From positions 1-7,112 of the forward strand of contig JAIRXO010000167.1 in NCBI GenBank assembly GCA_031268255.1: a DNA stretch of 7,112 bases. Direction: 5' to 3'. The notes below the pieces were generated by a model. It was given only the letters and a program-made list of their open reading frames with translations. It did not search any database and was not told where the DNA came from. Shown one piece after another: positions 1 to 7,000 of this stretch (position 1 is its first letter; every line of letters starts with the position of its first letter). Made by a program: the position numbers and the translations under genes. Source of the DNA: Spirochaetaceae bacterium. Its GTDB lineage: Bacteria > Spirochaetota > Spirochaetia > Treponematales > Breznakiellaceae.

Positions 1-528
1 CGAAGCCCTGACCGTGCGGGCAAAGGTGGGAATATAGGATATGGCAATGGCTATAAGTACATTAAGCAGGCTTGTTCCCAGGGCCGCCACTATGGCCGTG
101 GCAAGGAGCATGGACGGGATGGCAAGAAGTACATCCATAAAACGCATGATCCCGTTATCCATGGCCTTGCCGTAATACCCCGCCAGGGCGCCAAGAACAG
201 CCCCGATAGCTGTGGATATAAGTATGGCCGCGGTTCCCATAAAGAGACTGTAGCGTACCGCCCAGAGCATCCTGAAAAGTATGCTCCGGCCAAACTCATC
301 AAGGCCGAGGGGATTTTGGACACTCGGAGCCTGGAGCCTCATCCTGAGATTTTGCTTAATTACATGGGTATTGTAAATTTCGAGCCTGGTTACCCCGTCA
401 ATAATCAGGGTCGCCACGGCAATTAAAAGAAGCAGGACCAAAAAGCCCAGGCCTACCAGGGCAAGTTTGTTTTTCCTGAGCCGCCGCCATACCACTGCCC
501 AGAGGGACCGTTGTTTATATTCATTCAT
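1..528 (-). CDS. Peptide/nickel-type ABC transporter permease, DppC/OppC family (3' part cut off by window edge)
   Basis: Inner-membrane permease subunit of a DppBC/OppBC-type importer; it would pair with the DppB-like protein encoded just upstream to form the substrate channel. I read 176 uninterrupted codons out of the roughly 270-300 usual for the family, so the C-terminal third is missing. Visible parts: a basic cytoplasmic N-terminus, a first membrane segment (about 22-42), the family motif LGLDEFGRSILFRMLWAVRY (74-93; the conserved D-x-x-G-R is followed by R-Y-S-L), then membrane segments near 96-117, 131-151 and 154-170. The sequence ends in FARTVRAS, just before the position where the EAA loop that contacts the ATPase should begin. 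The ATG at 528 overlaps the stop of the upstream gene (ATGA) and has an AAGGA ribosome binding site (536-540) at seven bases, which fixes the start and implies translational coupling. The substrate (dipeptide, oligopeptide, nickel, glutathione or other) cannot be told from the permease. Family assignment is firm. Confidence 0.93.
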   Translation of the reverse strand, partial: MNEYKQRSLWAVVWRRLRKNKLALVGLGFLVLLLLIAVATLIIDGVTRLEIYNTHVIKQNLRMRLQAPSVQNPLGLDEFGRSILFRMLWAVRYSLFMGTAAILISTAIGAVLGALAGYYGKAMDNGIMRFMDVLLAIPSMLLATAIVAALGTSLLNVLIAIAISYIPTFARTVRAS

Positions 529-1490
529 GACGACTTCCTTGTTCCCAAAGCTCTGTACTGGGACTTGATCCGGGGATCCACAAAGGCATAGATAATATCC
601 ACCGCCAGATTAACTATGGAAAACATCACCGCCATAAAAATAACCGCGCCCAGCACCATGGGCGTATCCTTGCGGGTAATGCTGTCCACCATGAGCCGGC
701 CCAGGCCGGGCCAGGAAAACACCGTCTCGGTCAGCATGGCGCCGCCCAGGAGTATGCCGAATTCGAGACCTACGGCGGTGATAATGGGAATAAGGGCGTT
801 TTTGAACATGTGTTTGCGGGTTACTTCTTTTTCGGTGATACCCTTGGAACGGGCGGTAAAAATATAATCCTGGCGTATGACCTCAAGCATGGAAGACCTG
901 GTCATGCGCACCACCGTGGCGGCAACCCCAGTACCCAGGGTTATGGCCGGCAGTATTATGCTCCTCAGCAGGGGGAAAAAACCGATCCCCATGCCCTGGG
1001 AGGGGAGCAAGCCCAATTTAAGGGCGAAAAGCAGGGACAGAAGGAGGCCCAGCCAGAAATTCGGCATGGAAACGCCGACAAGGGACAGTATCACGGTGAT
1101 ATTGTCAACGGCGGTGTACTGTTTTTTTGCCGACAATATACCCACCGGGATACCTATAAGCAGGGCCACGATGATACCCGCGAAGGCCAGGATGCAGGTA
1201 TTGGGGAATTTATCCCATACCTGATCCCAGACACTGAGTTTGTTCCTGTATGAAATACCCAGATCCCCGCGGCACATATTCTTGATATATGTAAAGTACC
1301 GTACCATGAGGGGATCGTTGAGCCCCAACTCTTCCCGAACCTGGGCTATGGCCTCAGGCGTGGCCTGGTCGCCCAGAATCATCCTCGCCGGGTCTCCGGG
1401 GGTAAGATTCATGATGAAAAAGACTATAAAGGTAACCCCCAAAAGGACAGGGATCATCAGTACAAGCCTTTTTATAATATACCTAACCAT
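525..1490 (-). CDS. Peptide/nickel-type ABC transporter permease, DppB/OppB family
   Basis: Complete 321-residue inner-membrane permease, a normal length for the family. Diagnostic features in order: membrane segment 1 (about 9-28) followed by LTPGDPA (29-35); ELGLNDPLMVRYFTYI (54-69); GDLGISYRNKLSV (75-87); membrane segments near 98-120, 131-162, 177-196, 233-255 and 278-303; the EAA-type loop that docks on the ATPase (about 209-235, with TARSKG and a conserved NALIP); TETVFSWPGLGRLMVD (254-269); and a terminal FVDPRIK (303-309). I place the start at the ATG at 1490 (MVRYIIKRL) because AAGGA lies five bases upstream (1496-1500) and the family begins with this R-x-x-x-R-L pattern. An in-frame ATG at 1571 would add 27 residues unlike the family. 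It is the first gene of the leftward unit and overlaps the DppC-like gene by four bases. No substrate-binding protein gene lies upstream, so that component must be encoded elsewhere. Family assignment is firm; the substrate is unknown. Confidence 0.96.
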   Translation of the reverse strand: MVRYIIKRLVLMIPVLLGVTFIVFFIMNLTPGDPARMILGDQATPEAIAQVREELGLNDPLMVRYFTYIKNMCRGDLGISYRNKLSVWDQVWDKFPNTCILAFAGIIVALLIGIPVGILSAKKQYTAVDNITVILSLVGVSMPNFWLGLLLSLLFALKLGLLPSQGMGIGFFPLLRSIILPAITLGTGVAATVVRMTRSSMLEVIRQDYIFTARSKGITEKEVTRKHMFKNALIPIITAVGLEFGILLGGAMLTETVFSWPGLGRLMVDSITRKDTPMVLGAVIFMAVMFSIVNLAVDIIYAFVDPRIKSQYRALGTRKSS

Positions 1491-1495
1491 GTTAT

Positions 1496-1512
1496 TCCTT
1501 CTGAAAGAAGGA
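1496..1512. repeat. Short perfect dyad over the ribosome binding site of the dppB-like gene
   Basis: TCCTTCT (1496-1502) and AGAAGGA (1506-1512) are perfect inverted 7-base arms around a 3-base centre. One arm contains the AAGGA ribosome binding site of the dppB-like gene; the other touches the -10 box of the candidate promoter. It could hide the ribosome binding site in a longer transcript, or be an operator. With the predicted start near 1505 only one arm would be in the mRNA, so an RNA hairpin would need an upstream start. A 7-base dyad can also arise by chance. Confidence 0.4.
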
Positions 1513-1540
1513 GAATAGCGCAAGGAGCCGAATAATTCAA
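1512..1540 (-). promoter_or_regulatory. Candidate sigma70-type promoter for the dppBC-like unit
   Basis: Reading the minus strand, TTGAAT (plus 1540-1535; 4 of 6 matches to TTGACA) is followed after exactly 17 bases by TATTCT (plus 1517-1512; 4 of 6 matches to TATAAT). Transcription would begin near 1505, giving a leader of about 15 bases that still includes the AAGGA ribosome binding site. The spacing is ideal and the position fits, but the match is only moderate, so this is a prediction. Confidence 0.45.
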
Positions 1541-1556
1541 GGTAGCCGGACAAAAA

Positions 1557-1586
1557 ATGACAGACTTTCATGAATTTTCCTGTAAC
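1557..1586 (+). promoter_or_regulatory. Candidate promoter for the efflux-pump unit
   Basis: ATGACA (1557-1562; 5 of 6 matches to TTGACA) is followed after 18 bases by TGTAAC (1581-1586; 4 of 6 matches to TATAAT, but G at the highly conserved second position). Transcription would start near 1593, about 36 bases before the ATG of the TolC-like gene. The palindrome TTCATGAA (1567-1574) lies inside the spacer, where a repressor or MerR-like activator could bind; that is speculation. An alternative -10, TATAGT (1616-1621), is closer to consensus but would start the transcript right at the ATG and has no good -35. Confidence 0.3.
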
Positions 1587-1628
1587 AGTGCATAGGTTTT
1601 TTTGGTTCTATTCTATATAGTAGGTATT

Positions 1629-2924
1629 ATGAGACGCTTCCGGGCCTGTGTTGTTTTCTGCCTTCTTGGTGTTTCTCTCTCCGCGCAGGGGCTGTCTATT
1701 ACCCTTGACGACGCTCTGGAACGGGGGCTTGAGCAGAGTCTCAGCCTGAAACAGAGCCAGATTGACCTTGACCTTGCCGCGGGGAGCGCCGAAAATCTTT
1801 GGGCCCAGGTCTTTCCCGGCATAAGCGTTTCAGGCGGAATTGATTACCGGAACAGTCTCAGCGGTACGCGGCCCCAAAATCCTTTAAGTTACACCGCGGC
1901 GGCTGATATTTCCCTTGAACTGACCAACAGCCTTGTTTTTTCCATGAGGAACATTTCTCTGGCCTATCAGACCCAGCTTTTAAGCTATGATCAGGCAAGA
2001 CGCGCCCTTGAGCTAAACATAACCAAAACTTTTTTCAGCCTCCTCGCAAGACAGTCCCGGCTTGCTATACTGGAAGAGGACAGTCGTCTTGCCGAAGCCC
2101 AAAACGAAAAGCAGGAGACGGCTTTCAGGAACGGCCTGGTAAGCGAACTGGTTACTCTCCGCAGCCGTCTTGCCGCGGAGGAGGCGAGGTTTGCCCTTTC
2201 CCAGGCCAGGGCCCAGTTCAACGCCGATCTGGGAAAATTCCTTGCCCTCCTGGCTTATGAGCAGACGCCCGATGCCAGGCTCGAAGGGGAGCTTGCGGTG
2301 CGGGAACTTCATCCTGACGGAGAAGCCCTTATCAGGGATTACCTGAGGAAGCGGCCTGACATAATCATGCAGCGCCAGAGGATAGCCAATCTCGAAAACG
2401 CGAAGAGCCTGAGCGCGGTATCCAGTCGTGGTCCCGTTGTAAGCCTGGGAGCCAGATGGAACGGCGGTTACGGCGATACCTGGAACAACTTTCCCGGCGA
2501 TTTTTCCGACGCGATAAGCGGGAGTCTTTCTATCCGTATTCCCCTTGACCCGTGGCTGCCCGGATCAAGGGGAGACCAGAATATACGGAGCGCCTCAGGC
2601 GACCTTGAAAAAGCCAGGCTGGAACTCGAAGACATGGAGCGTAACGGCATGGCGGAAATACGGTCTTACGCGGCCACTATCAATAATTTATGGGAAAGCA
2701 TAGAGATAGCGCGGCTTCGTTCCGAAATAGCCGTGAGAACCTATGAACTTTCCGAAGAAGGGTACAGGTCGGGGACGGTGGAATTTCTTGACCTGCAGAA
2801 TACAAGGCAGGATATGGTAAATGCCAGACAGCAGCTTCTTGACGCCGAGCTTTCCTACCAGAATCTGGTTCTGGATCTCGCGGCCCTCATCAATGTTGAA
2901 TGGACACAATTACAAAATCCCTAG
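1629..2924 (+). CDS. TolC-family outer-membrane efflux channel (BesC-like)
   Basis: Outer-membrane exit duct of the tripartite pump encoded by this unit; TolC-family proteins are trimers with a beta-barrel in the outer membrane and a long periplasmic helical tunnel. The 431-residue protein begins with a signal peptide (MRRFRACVVFCLLGVSLSA, likely cut near 19). It then shows the two OEP repeats of the family. Repeat one starts with ITLDDALERGLEQSLSLKQS (24-43), and its outward helix pair includes FRNGLVSELVTLRSRLAAEE (166-185). Repeat two starts with LRKRPDIIMQRQRIANLENA (239-258), and its equivalent is EEGYRSGTVEFLDLQNTRQD (376-395) followed by a coiled-coil-like stretch to about 420. The segments near 64-105 and 268-305 have the alternating pattern of the barrel strands. 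I prefer the ATG at 1629 to an in-frame TTG at 1602 because it gives a standard signal peptide; the ribosome binding site (TAGG, 1621-1624) is weak. The stop codon lies inside a strong inverted repeat. The adaptor gene follows after 53 bases. Family certain; substrate unknown. Confidence 0.95.
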   Translation: MRRFRACVVFCLLGVSLSAQGLSITLDDALERGLEQSLSLKQSQIDLDLAAGSAENLWAQVFPGISVSGGIDYRNSLSGTRPQNPLSYTAAADISLELTNSLVFSMRNISLAYQTQLLSYDQARRALELNITKTFFSLLARQSRLAILEEDSRLAEAQNEKQETAFRNGLVSELVTLRSRLAAEEARFALSQARAQFNADLGKFLALLAYEQTPDARLEGELAVRELHPDGEALIRDYLRKRPDIIMQRQRIANLENAKSLSAVSSRGPVVSLGARWNGGYGDTWNNFPGDFSDAISGSLSIRIPLDPWLPGSRGDQNIRSASGDLEKARLELEDMERNGMAEIRSYAATINNLWESIEIARLRSEIAVRTYELSEEGYRSGTVEFLDLQNTRQDMVNARQQLLDAELSYQNLVLDLAALINVEWTQLQNP

Positions 2925-2965
2925 GGCGACGCTGATTGGCCTCAAGTTAATCAGCGTCGCCCTAG
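2921..2965 (+). repeat. Perfect 17-bp inverted repeat (hairpin) covering the channel-gene stop codon
   Basis: CTAGGGCGACGCTGATT (2921-2937) is repeated exactly as its reverse complement at 2949-2965, with an 11-base loop. Two G-U pairs and one C-G pair could extend the stem inward to 20 pairs and leave a 5-base loop. The TAG stop of the TolC-like gene (2922-2924) is within the left arm, and the right arm ends three bases before the GGAGGA ribosome binding site of the adaptor gene. No T-run follows, so it is not a standard intrinsic terminator. Likely roles are mRNA stabilisation or processing, setting channel-to-adaptor expression ratio, or a genomic palindromic repeat element that landed here. 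Confidence 0.85.
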
Positions 2966-2968
2966 ACT

Positions 2969-2974
2969 GGAGGA
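2969..2974 (+). promoter_or_regulatory. Ribosome binding site of the adaptor gene
   Basis: GGAGGA lies three bases before the ATG at 2978, a strong match at slightly short spacing. It decides the adaptor start. It sits just outside the stem at 2921-2965, so the hairpin would leave it exposed. Confidence 0.75.
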
Positions 2975-2977
2975 AGC

Positions 2978-4012
2978 ATGTCAGATCCGGAAAACAGGTC
3001 TCCAAAAAAATACCGTCCCGTAACGCTGGTTATCGCGCTTTTGTCCGTGGTAATCGCCGTGCTTATTGGCGTTTCACTATTGGGGAAGAAAACGTCTTCG
3101 GTCCCGTCAGGAGAGGCCGGCGGGGCCGTGCAGGGCCGTGGCGGCGGGGCCGTGCAGGCCGGCGGACAGGAGCGCCAGGCGCCGCAGGGGATGGGGATTC
3201 CAGACGGCGCCGCGCGGAGCGGGCGTAACGCCACGGTTGTACGGGTAACGCCTGTGGTCCTGGGGCTTATTGAAAACTATGTGGTGATTAACGGCGATGT
3301 GCTTGCCTCAAGCCAGGTTTCGGTTTTTCCCACTGTAGGGGGCAGGCTTGCCGAACTTCGTCTCAGGATAGGGGATACCGTAGAGAGGGGGACGGTCATC
3401 GCGGCGGTTGATCCCTCAAGGCCGGGCGAAACTTACGCCCTCAGTCCGGTTCCTTCGACGGTAAGCGGAACCATAGTGCAGCTTCCGGTGAACCCCGGCG
3501 ACACGGTAACCGCCAATACGGTGATTGCCGTGGTCGGGGGTCTGGGCGACCTGGTGGTCGAAACCTATGTGCCTGAGCGTTACGCCGCCCTTATGAGGCG
3601 GGGCCTTGGCGCGGAGGTGCGTTTTTCCGGCCTCGGCGACGAACCGTTTGCCGCACGGGTGGACGAATTAAGCCCTGTACTTGATCCTGAAAGCCGCACC
3701 AGGCGCATCACCCTCCGCTTTGCCAGGCAGGACAGCCGCATCATGCCGGGCATGTTCGCCACCATAAGCCTTGTAACCCATGCCCGTTCTTCGGTTCCGG
3801 TAATCCCCAGGGCCTCGGTGATAAACAGCTACGGGTCCTGGTTTGTCTTTGTTGTTGACGAAGCTTCCATAGCCCGCAGGAGGGAAGTTGTACCGGGCCT
3901 CGAAAACGAAAATTATTTTGAGATTGTAAACGGGCTTGAAATCGGCGAGCAGGTGGTTACGGCGGGACAGAATTTTCTTTCCGATAATGAGCCTGTCAGG
4001 GTAGTGGAGTAA
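2978..4012 (+). CDS. HlyD/AcrA-family periplasmic adaptor lacking the alpha-helical hairpin (BesA-like)
   Basis: Membrane-fusion protein that should join the RND pump to the TolC-like channel. The 344-residue protein has a basic N-terminus and one hydrophobic anchor (about 14-35), with no lipobox cysteine. A flexible Gly/Ala/Gln/Arg-rich linker follows (about 38-84). The first lipoyl half-motif is at about 107-145 (VGGRLAELRLRIGDTVERGT, 120-139). The second is at about 155-187 (VSGTIVQLPVNPGDTVTAN, 162-180). A beta-barrel domain (about 190-268, with RRITLRFA and MPGMFATISL) and a membrane-proximal domain (about 271-344, with VPVIPRASV and NGLEIGEQVVTAGQNFLSD) complete it. Only about ten residues separate the lipoyl halves, where canonical adaptors carry a long helical hairpin that meets the TolC tip. 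Borrelia BesA is known for the same absence, and its gene also lies between the channel and pump genes. The start is set by GGAGGA at 2969-2974; the pump gene begins three bases after the stop. Role firm; partner contacts inferred. Confidence 0.95.
   Translation: MSDPENRSPKKYRPVTLVIALLSVVIAVLIGVSLLGKKTSSVPSGEAGGAVQGRGGGAVQAGGQERQAPQGMGIPDGAARSGRNATVVRVTPVVLGLIENYVVINGDVLASSQVSVFPTVGGRLAELRLRIGDTVERGTVIAAVDPSRPGETYALSPVPSTVSGTIVQLPVNPGDTVTANTVIAVVGGLGDLVVETYVPERYAALMRRGLGAEVRFSGLGDEPFAARVDELSPVLDPESRTRRITLRFARQDSRIMPGMFATISLVTHARSSVPVIPRASVINSYGSWFVFVVDEASIARRREVVPGLENENYFEIVNGLEIGEQVVTAGQNFLSDNEPVRVVE
3118..3158 (+). repeat. Two-copy 24-bp-period repeat in the adaptor linker
   Basis: CGGCGGGGCCGTGCAGG occurs exactly at 3118-3134 and 3142-3158, a period of 24 bases (eight codons). 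It encodes GGAVQ twice (residues 48-52 and 56-60) within the flexible linker after the membrane anchor. The in-frame period means that copy-number change by slippage would lengthen or shorten the linker without a frameshift. The stretch is clearly more GC-rich than the rest of the gene. Confidence 0.8.
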
Positions 4013-4018
4013 GGCGTG
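4006..4018 (+). promoter_or_regulatory. Ribosome binding site and GTG start of the pump gene, overlapping the adaptor stop
   Basis: GGAG (4006-4009) immediately precedes the adaptor TAA (4010-4012) and lies six bases before the GTG at 4016. Ribosomes ending the adaptor gene can re-initiate here. This contrasts with the hairpin-bearing 53-base gap between channel and adaptor, and suggests that adaptor and pump are the more tightly co-expressed pair. Confidence 0.65.
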
Positions 4019-7000
4019 AATATTGCCCAGTATTCTGTCAGGCGTCCTGTTACCATTACGGTACTCTACGCCCTTGCCATGGGGATAGCGGCTACCATGG
4101 TTCCCCGCCTGGCCGTTGACCTCTACCCTTCCACAAGCAGGCCGGTCCTGTCGGTGTCCACAAACTATTCGGGCGCCGGTCCGGCTGACGTGGCGCGTAA
4201 CGTTACCGAGGTTCTCGAAAACGCCCTTTCATCAATAGAAGGGCTCCAGGACATGACCAGCAATTCGTCCTTTGAGAATTCCCAGATAACGCTGAATTTT
4301 GGCTACGGCATAGACATGGACGAGACCATGACGACGGTGCAGAACATTCTTAACCGGAGTTCAGGCAGCCTTCCCGATGACGCGGACACGCCCATGCTCT
4401 GGCGTTTTGACGTGTCGGCCATGCCCATCATGCGCCTTGTGGTTCAGGGGAATTATCCGCCGGATCAACTGCGTACCTTTGCCGAAGACCGTATTCAGGC
4501 GGAAATCGAGCGTATCGAAGGAGTCGCCTCAGCCGATGTTACCGGCGGCACCACCAGAATAGTCAAGGTTGATGTTTTCCTTAACCGCCTGGCGGCCTTT
4601 GACCTTACGTTAAGCGACATAGGAAACGCCCTCAGGGGCCAGAACATACTTTCGTCAGGGGGGAGCCTCGCAAGGGGCTCAAGGGAATATCAGATACTCA
4701 CCCAGCAGGAGCTTGGCAGCGTCGCCGACGTAAGGCGCCTGGTGGTAAAAAACGTATCGTCCAAGACCGCTTCGGGCGGAACAAACCGCTCCCGCATTGT
4801 CCGCCTTGAGGACGTAGCCGATGTCAGCCTGGGCTACAACGAGAACGCCACCAGGGTCTATGTGGACGGACAGACCGGCGTCTATATACAGGTGCAGAGC
4901 GAGAGCGACAGCAATTCGGTTCAGGTTGCCACCCGGGTGCGTGATGCCCTTGACAGCATAAACGCCGATCTCCCCCAGGGCATCACTGTCGATGTGCTTT
5001 CAGATAACACCTCCCTCATCAGCGCCACGCTGAACCAGGTGTACTCAAATGCCCTTCAGGGCGCCCTGCTCGCCATGCTCATACTGTTCATCTTTTTGCG
5101 GAATATCAAGGCAACCCTCATCATAGGTTTTTCCATACCCATTTCCATACTCCTTACCCTGATGCTCATGTCGGTCTTTGGCTTTACCCTTAACCTTATA
5201 AGCCTTACCGGCCTCATCCTCGGCCTGGGCATGATAGTGGACGCTTCGATAGTCATACTCGAAAACATACACAGTTACCGGCTCCGGGGCGCCAAGAGCG
5301 AAATAGCCGCCATCCTGGGAAGCAGGGAAATGCTCAGGGCCATAGTAGCCAGCACCACGACGACGCTCTGCGTGTTTATTCCCCTCATCATCTACCGCAA
5401 CGATCTTGAAATGATGGGGCAGATGTTTCAGGACCTGATTTTTACCGTGGTCATATCACTTACCGTATCCCTGGTTGTGGCGCTTACCCTCGTTCCCTCC
5501 CTGGCAGGCCCCATCATGAAACTTGACACCAGGAAGCAGAAGCCGCTGCGTAATAAACTGCTCAGGGCCGTTGACAACGGAACCGAAGCCGTTTTGCTGG
5601 CAATGGATAACGGGTATGCCAAGGCGCTGGACTACTGCCTCAACCACCGCTTCCTGGTACTCACTTTTACCGTGCTGCTCCTTGCCTGGTCTTTCATGCA
5701 GTTTACCGGTGTCGGGATGAATCTCTTTGTCCGTTCCCGTACCGACGACAATGTAACGGTGAACCTTGCCATGTCCCAGGGTTCGACCCTTGAGGCTGCC
5801 GAGGCCCTGCTTCTCGATCTCGAAAAGGAGGTCAGGGAAAAAGTCCGGGGCTATACCCATATCATCATAACGGCGCGCCGGGGCGGCCGCTCTTCCAGCC
5901 AGGGCTCACTGCAGATCACCCTTCCCGCGCCGGCCCTGCAGATAGACAGTCCCCAGGAAATAATTGACAAACTGACGCCCTTTACCCAGGAACTTCCCGG
6001 CGTACAGGCGACTTTCAGATCGGGCCGCTCCATGTCCTCTACCCAGGCGGTGGAGATAGCGGTAAGTTCCCGGGACCATACGGCCCTCCTTGCCGCCGCC
6101 GACGAGATACGAAACATACTTGTCCGCTATCTTCCCGAAATCGAAAACCCCGAAGTGAACCTCAGCGAAGGCGGCCCCCAGCTTCAGGTTGAAATAGACC
6201 GGGACCGGGCCGCAGCCCTGGGCATATCCCTTTCGGCCATAGCGGGCGAGATACGCACCGCCTTTAACGGGACAAACGCGACCACCATACTCATGGGCGA
6301 CCAGAAGGTCAATGTTACCGTACAACTCCGGGAGGAGGACAGGAGGGCGCTGACCGATCTTGACTCGATATTTGTGATGGGCCGCGCTGGCCGCGTAACC
6401 CTTTCCAATGTGGCCCGTATTGCCGAAAACAGGGCGCCGTCAAGCATCAGGCGGGAAAACCGGGAAGAAATCATCAGGGTTACCGGAGACCTCCCCCTGG
6501 GCATGGCGGTGACGGAAATGCAGCTCCGCCTCGAAGAAACCGTAGCCGCCAATTTTGTTCCCCGCGAGGGCGTTACGGTTCGTTACCTGGGCGAGGCCAG
6601 GGAAATAGCCGCCTATAACCGCCGTTTTATTTTCATCATCCTGGTGGCGGTATTCCTCGTCTTTGGCCTCATGGCAAGCCAGTTTGAATCCTTTGTCGAT
6701 CCCCTCATCATATTCTTTTCCATACCACTGCTCTTTATCGGGGTAATCTGGATTTACAAAATAGGGAACGAACCCCTTTCGGTATTCTCCATGGTCGGCG
6801 TTGTGGCCCTGGTGGGCATTGTGGTGAATAACGGCATAGTTCTTGTGGACTATGCCAATACCCTGCGGGCCCGGGGACGCAGGGTCCGCGCCGCCTGCAT
6901 AGAATCCGGCCGTAACCGCCTCCGTCCCATACTCATGACCAGCCTTACCACCATACTCGGCATGGCGCCCATAGCCTTCTTTCCCGGACAGGGCGCCGAT

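Larger units (their letters stand above)
1491..1628. promoter_or_regulatory. Divergent intergenic region between the importer and efflux units
   Basis: These 138 bases separate the start codons of two oppositely transcribed units, so both should have their promoters here. Candidate promoters for each direction are listed separately; their -35 boxes lie 16 bases apart, back to back. The region is visibly more AT-rich than the flanking genes, especially at 1591-1628 (a run of seven T at 1597-1603 and TATATAG at 1614-1620). Small symmetric elements include a 17-base dyad at 1496-1512 and the palindrome TTCATGAA at 1567-1574. I see no coding potential and no RNA gene. Confidence 0.7.

Noticed and set aside
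90..323. 77-codon minus-strand open frame
   Set aside because: It lies wholly inside the DppC-like gene in another frame on the same strand; its product resembles no family, while the DppC frame is uninterrupted and carries family motifs.
810..1253. 147-codon plus-strand open frame antisense to the DppB-like gene
   Set aside because: Low-complexity, His/Gly/Gln-rich translation with no recognisable domain; it is a shadow of a well-conserved permease gene.
1491..1571. 27-codon upstream extension of the DppB-like protein from ATG 1571
   Set aside because: The extra residues do not look like the family N-terminus, and the internal ATG at 1490 has a well-placed AAGGA.
1602..1628. Nine-codon upstream extension of the TolC-like protein from TTG 1602
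   Set aside because: It would put a hydrophobic stretch ahead of an otherwise standard signal peptide; the ATG at 1629 is the simpler start.
2921..2972. Intrinsic transcription terminator after the TolC-like gene
   Set aside because: The stem is strong, but it is followed by ACTGGAGG rather than a T-run, and the adaptor and pump genes continue the same functional unit.
3118..3158. CRISPR or minisatellite array
   Set aside because: There are only two copies, in frame within a coding linker, with a 7-base gap; there is no array structure.
2821..3228. 135-codon plus-strand open frame spanning the channel-adaptor junction
   Set aside because: It overlaps the ends of two clear genes in another frame; its C-terminal part is an Arg/Gly-rich translation of the GC-rich adaptor linker.
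5456..6552. Several minus-strand open frames of 88-139 codons inside the RND gene
   Set aside because: They are antisense to a continuous RND reading frame with conserved motifs and show no domain features or start signals of their own.
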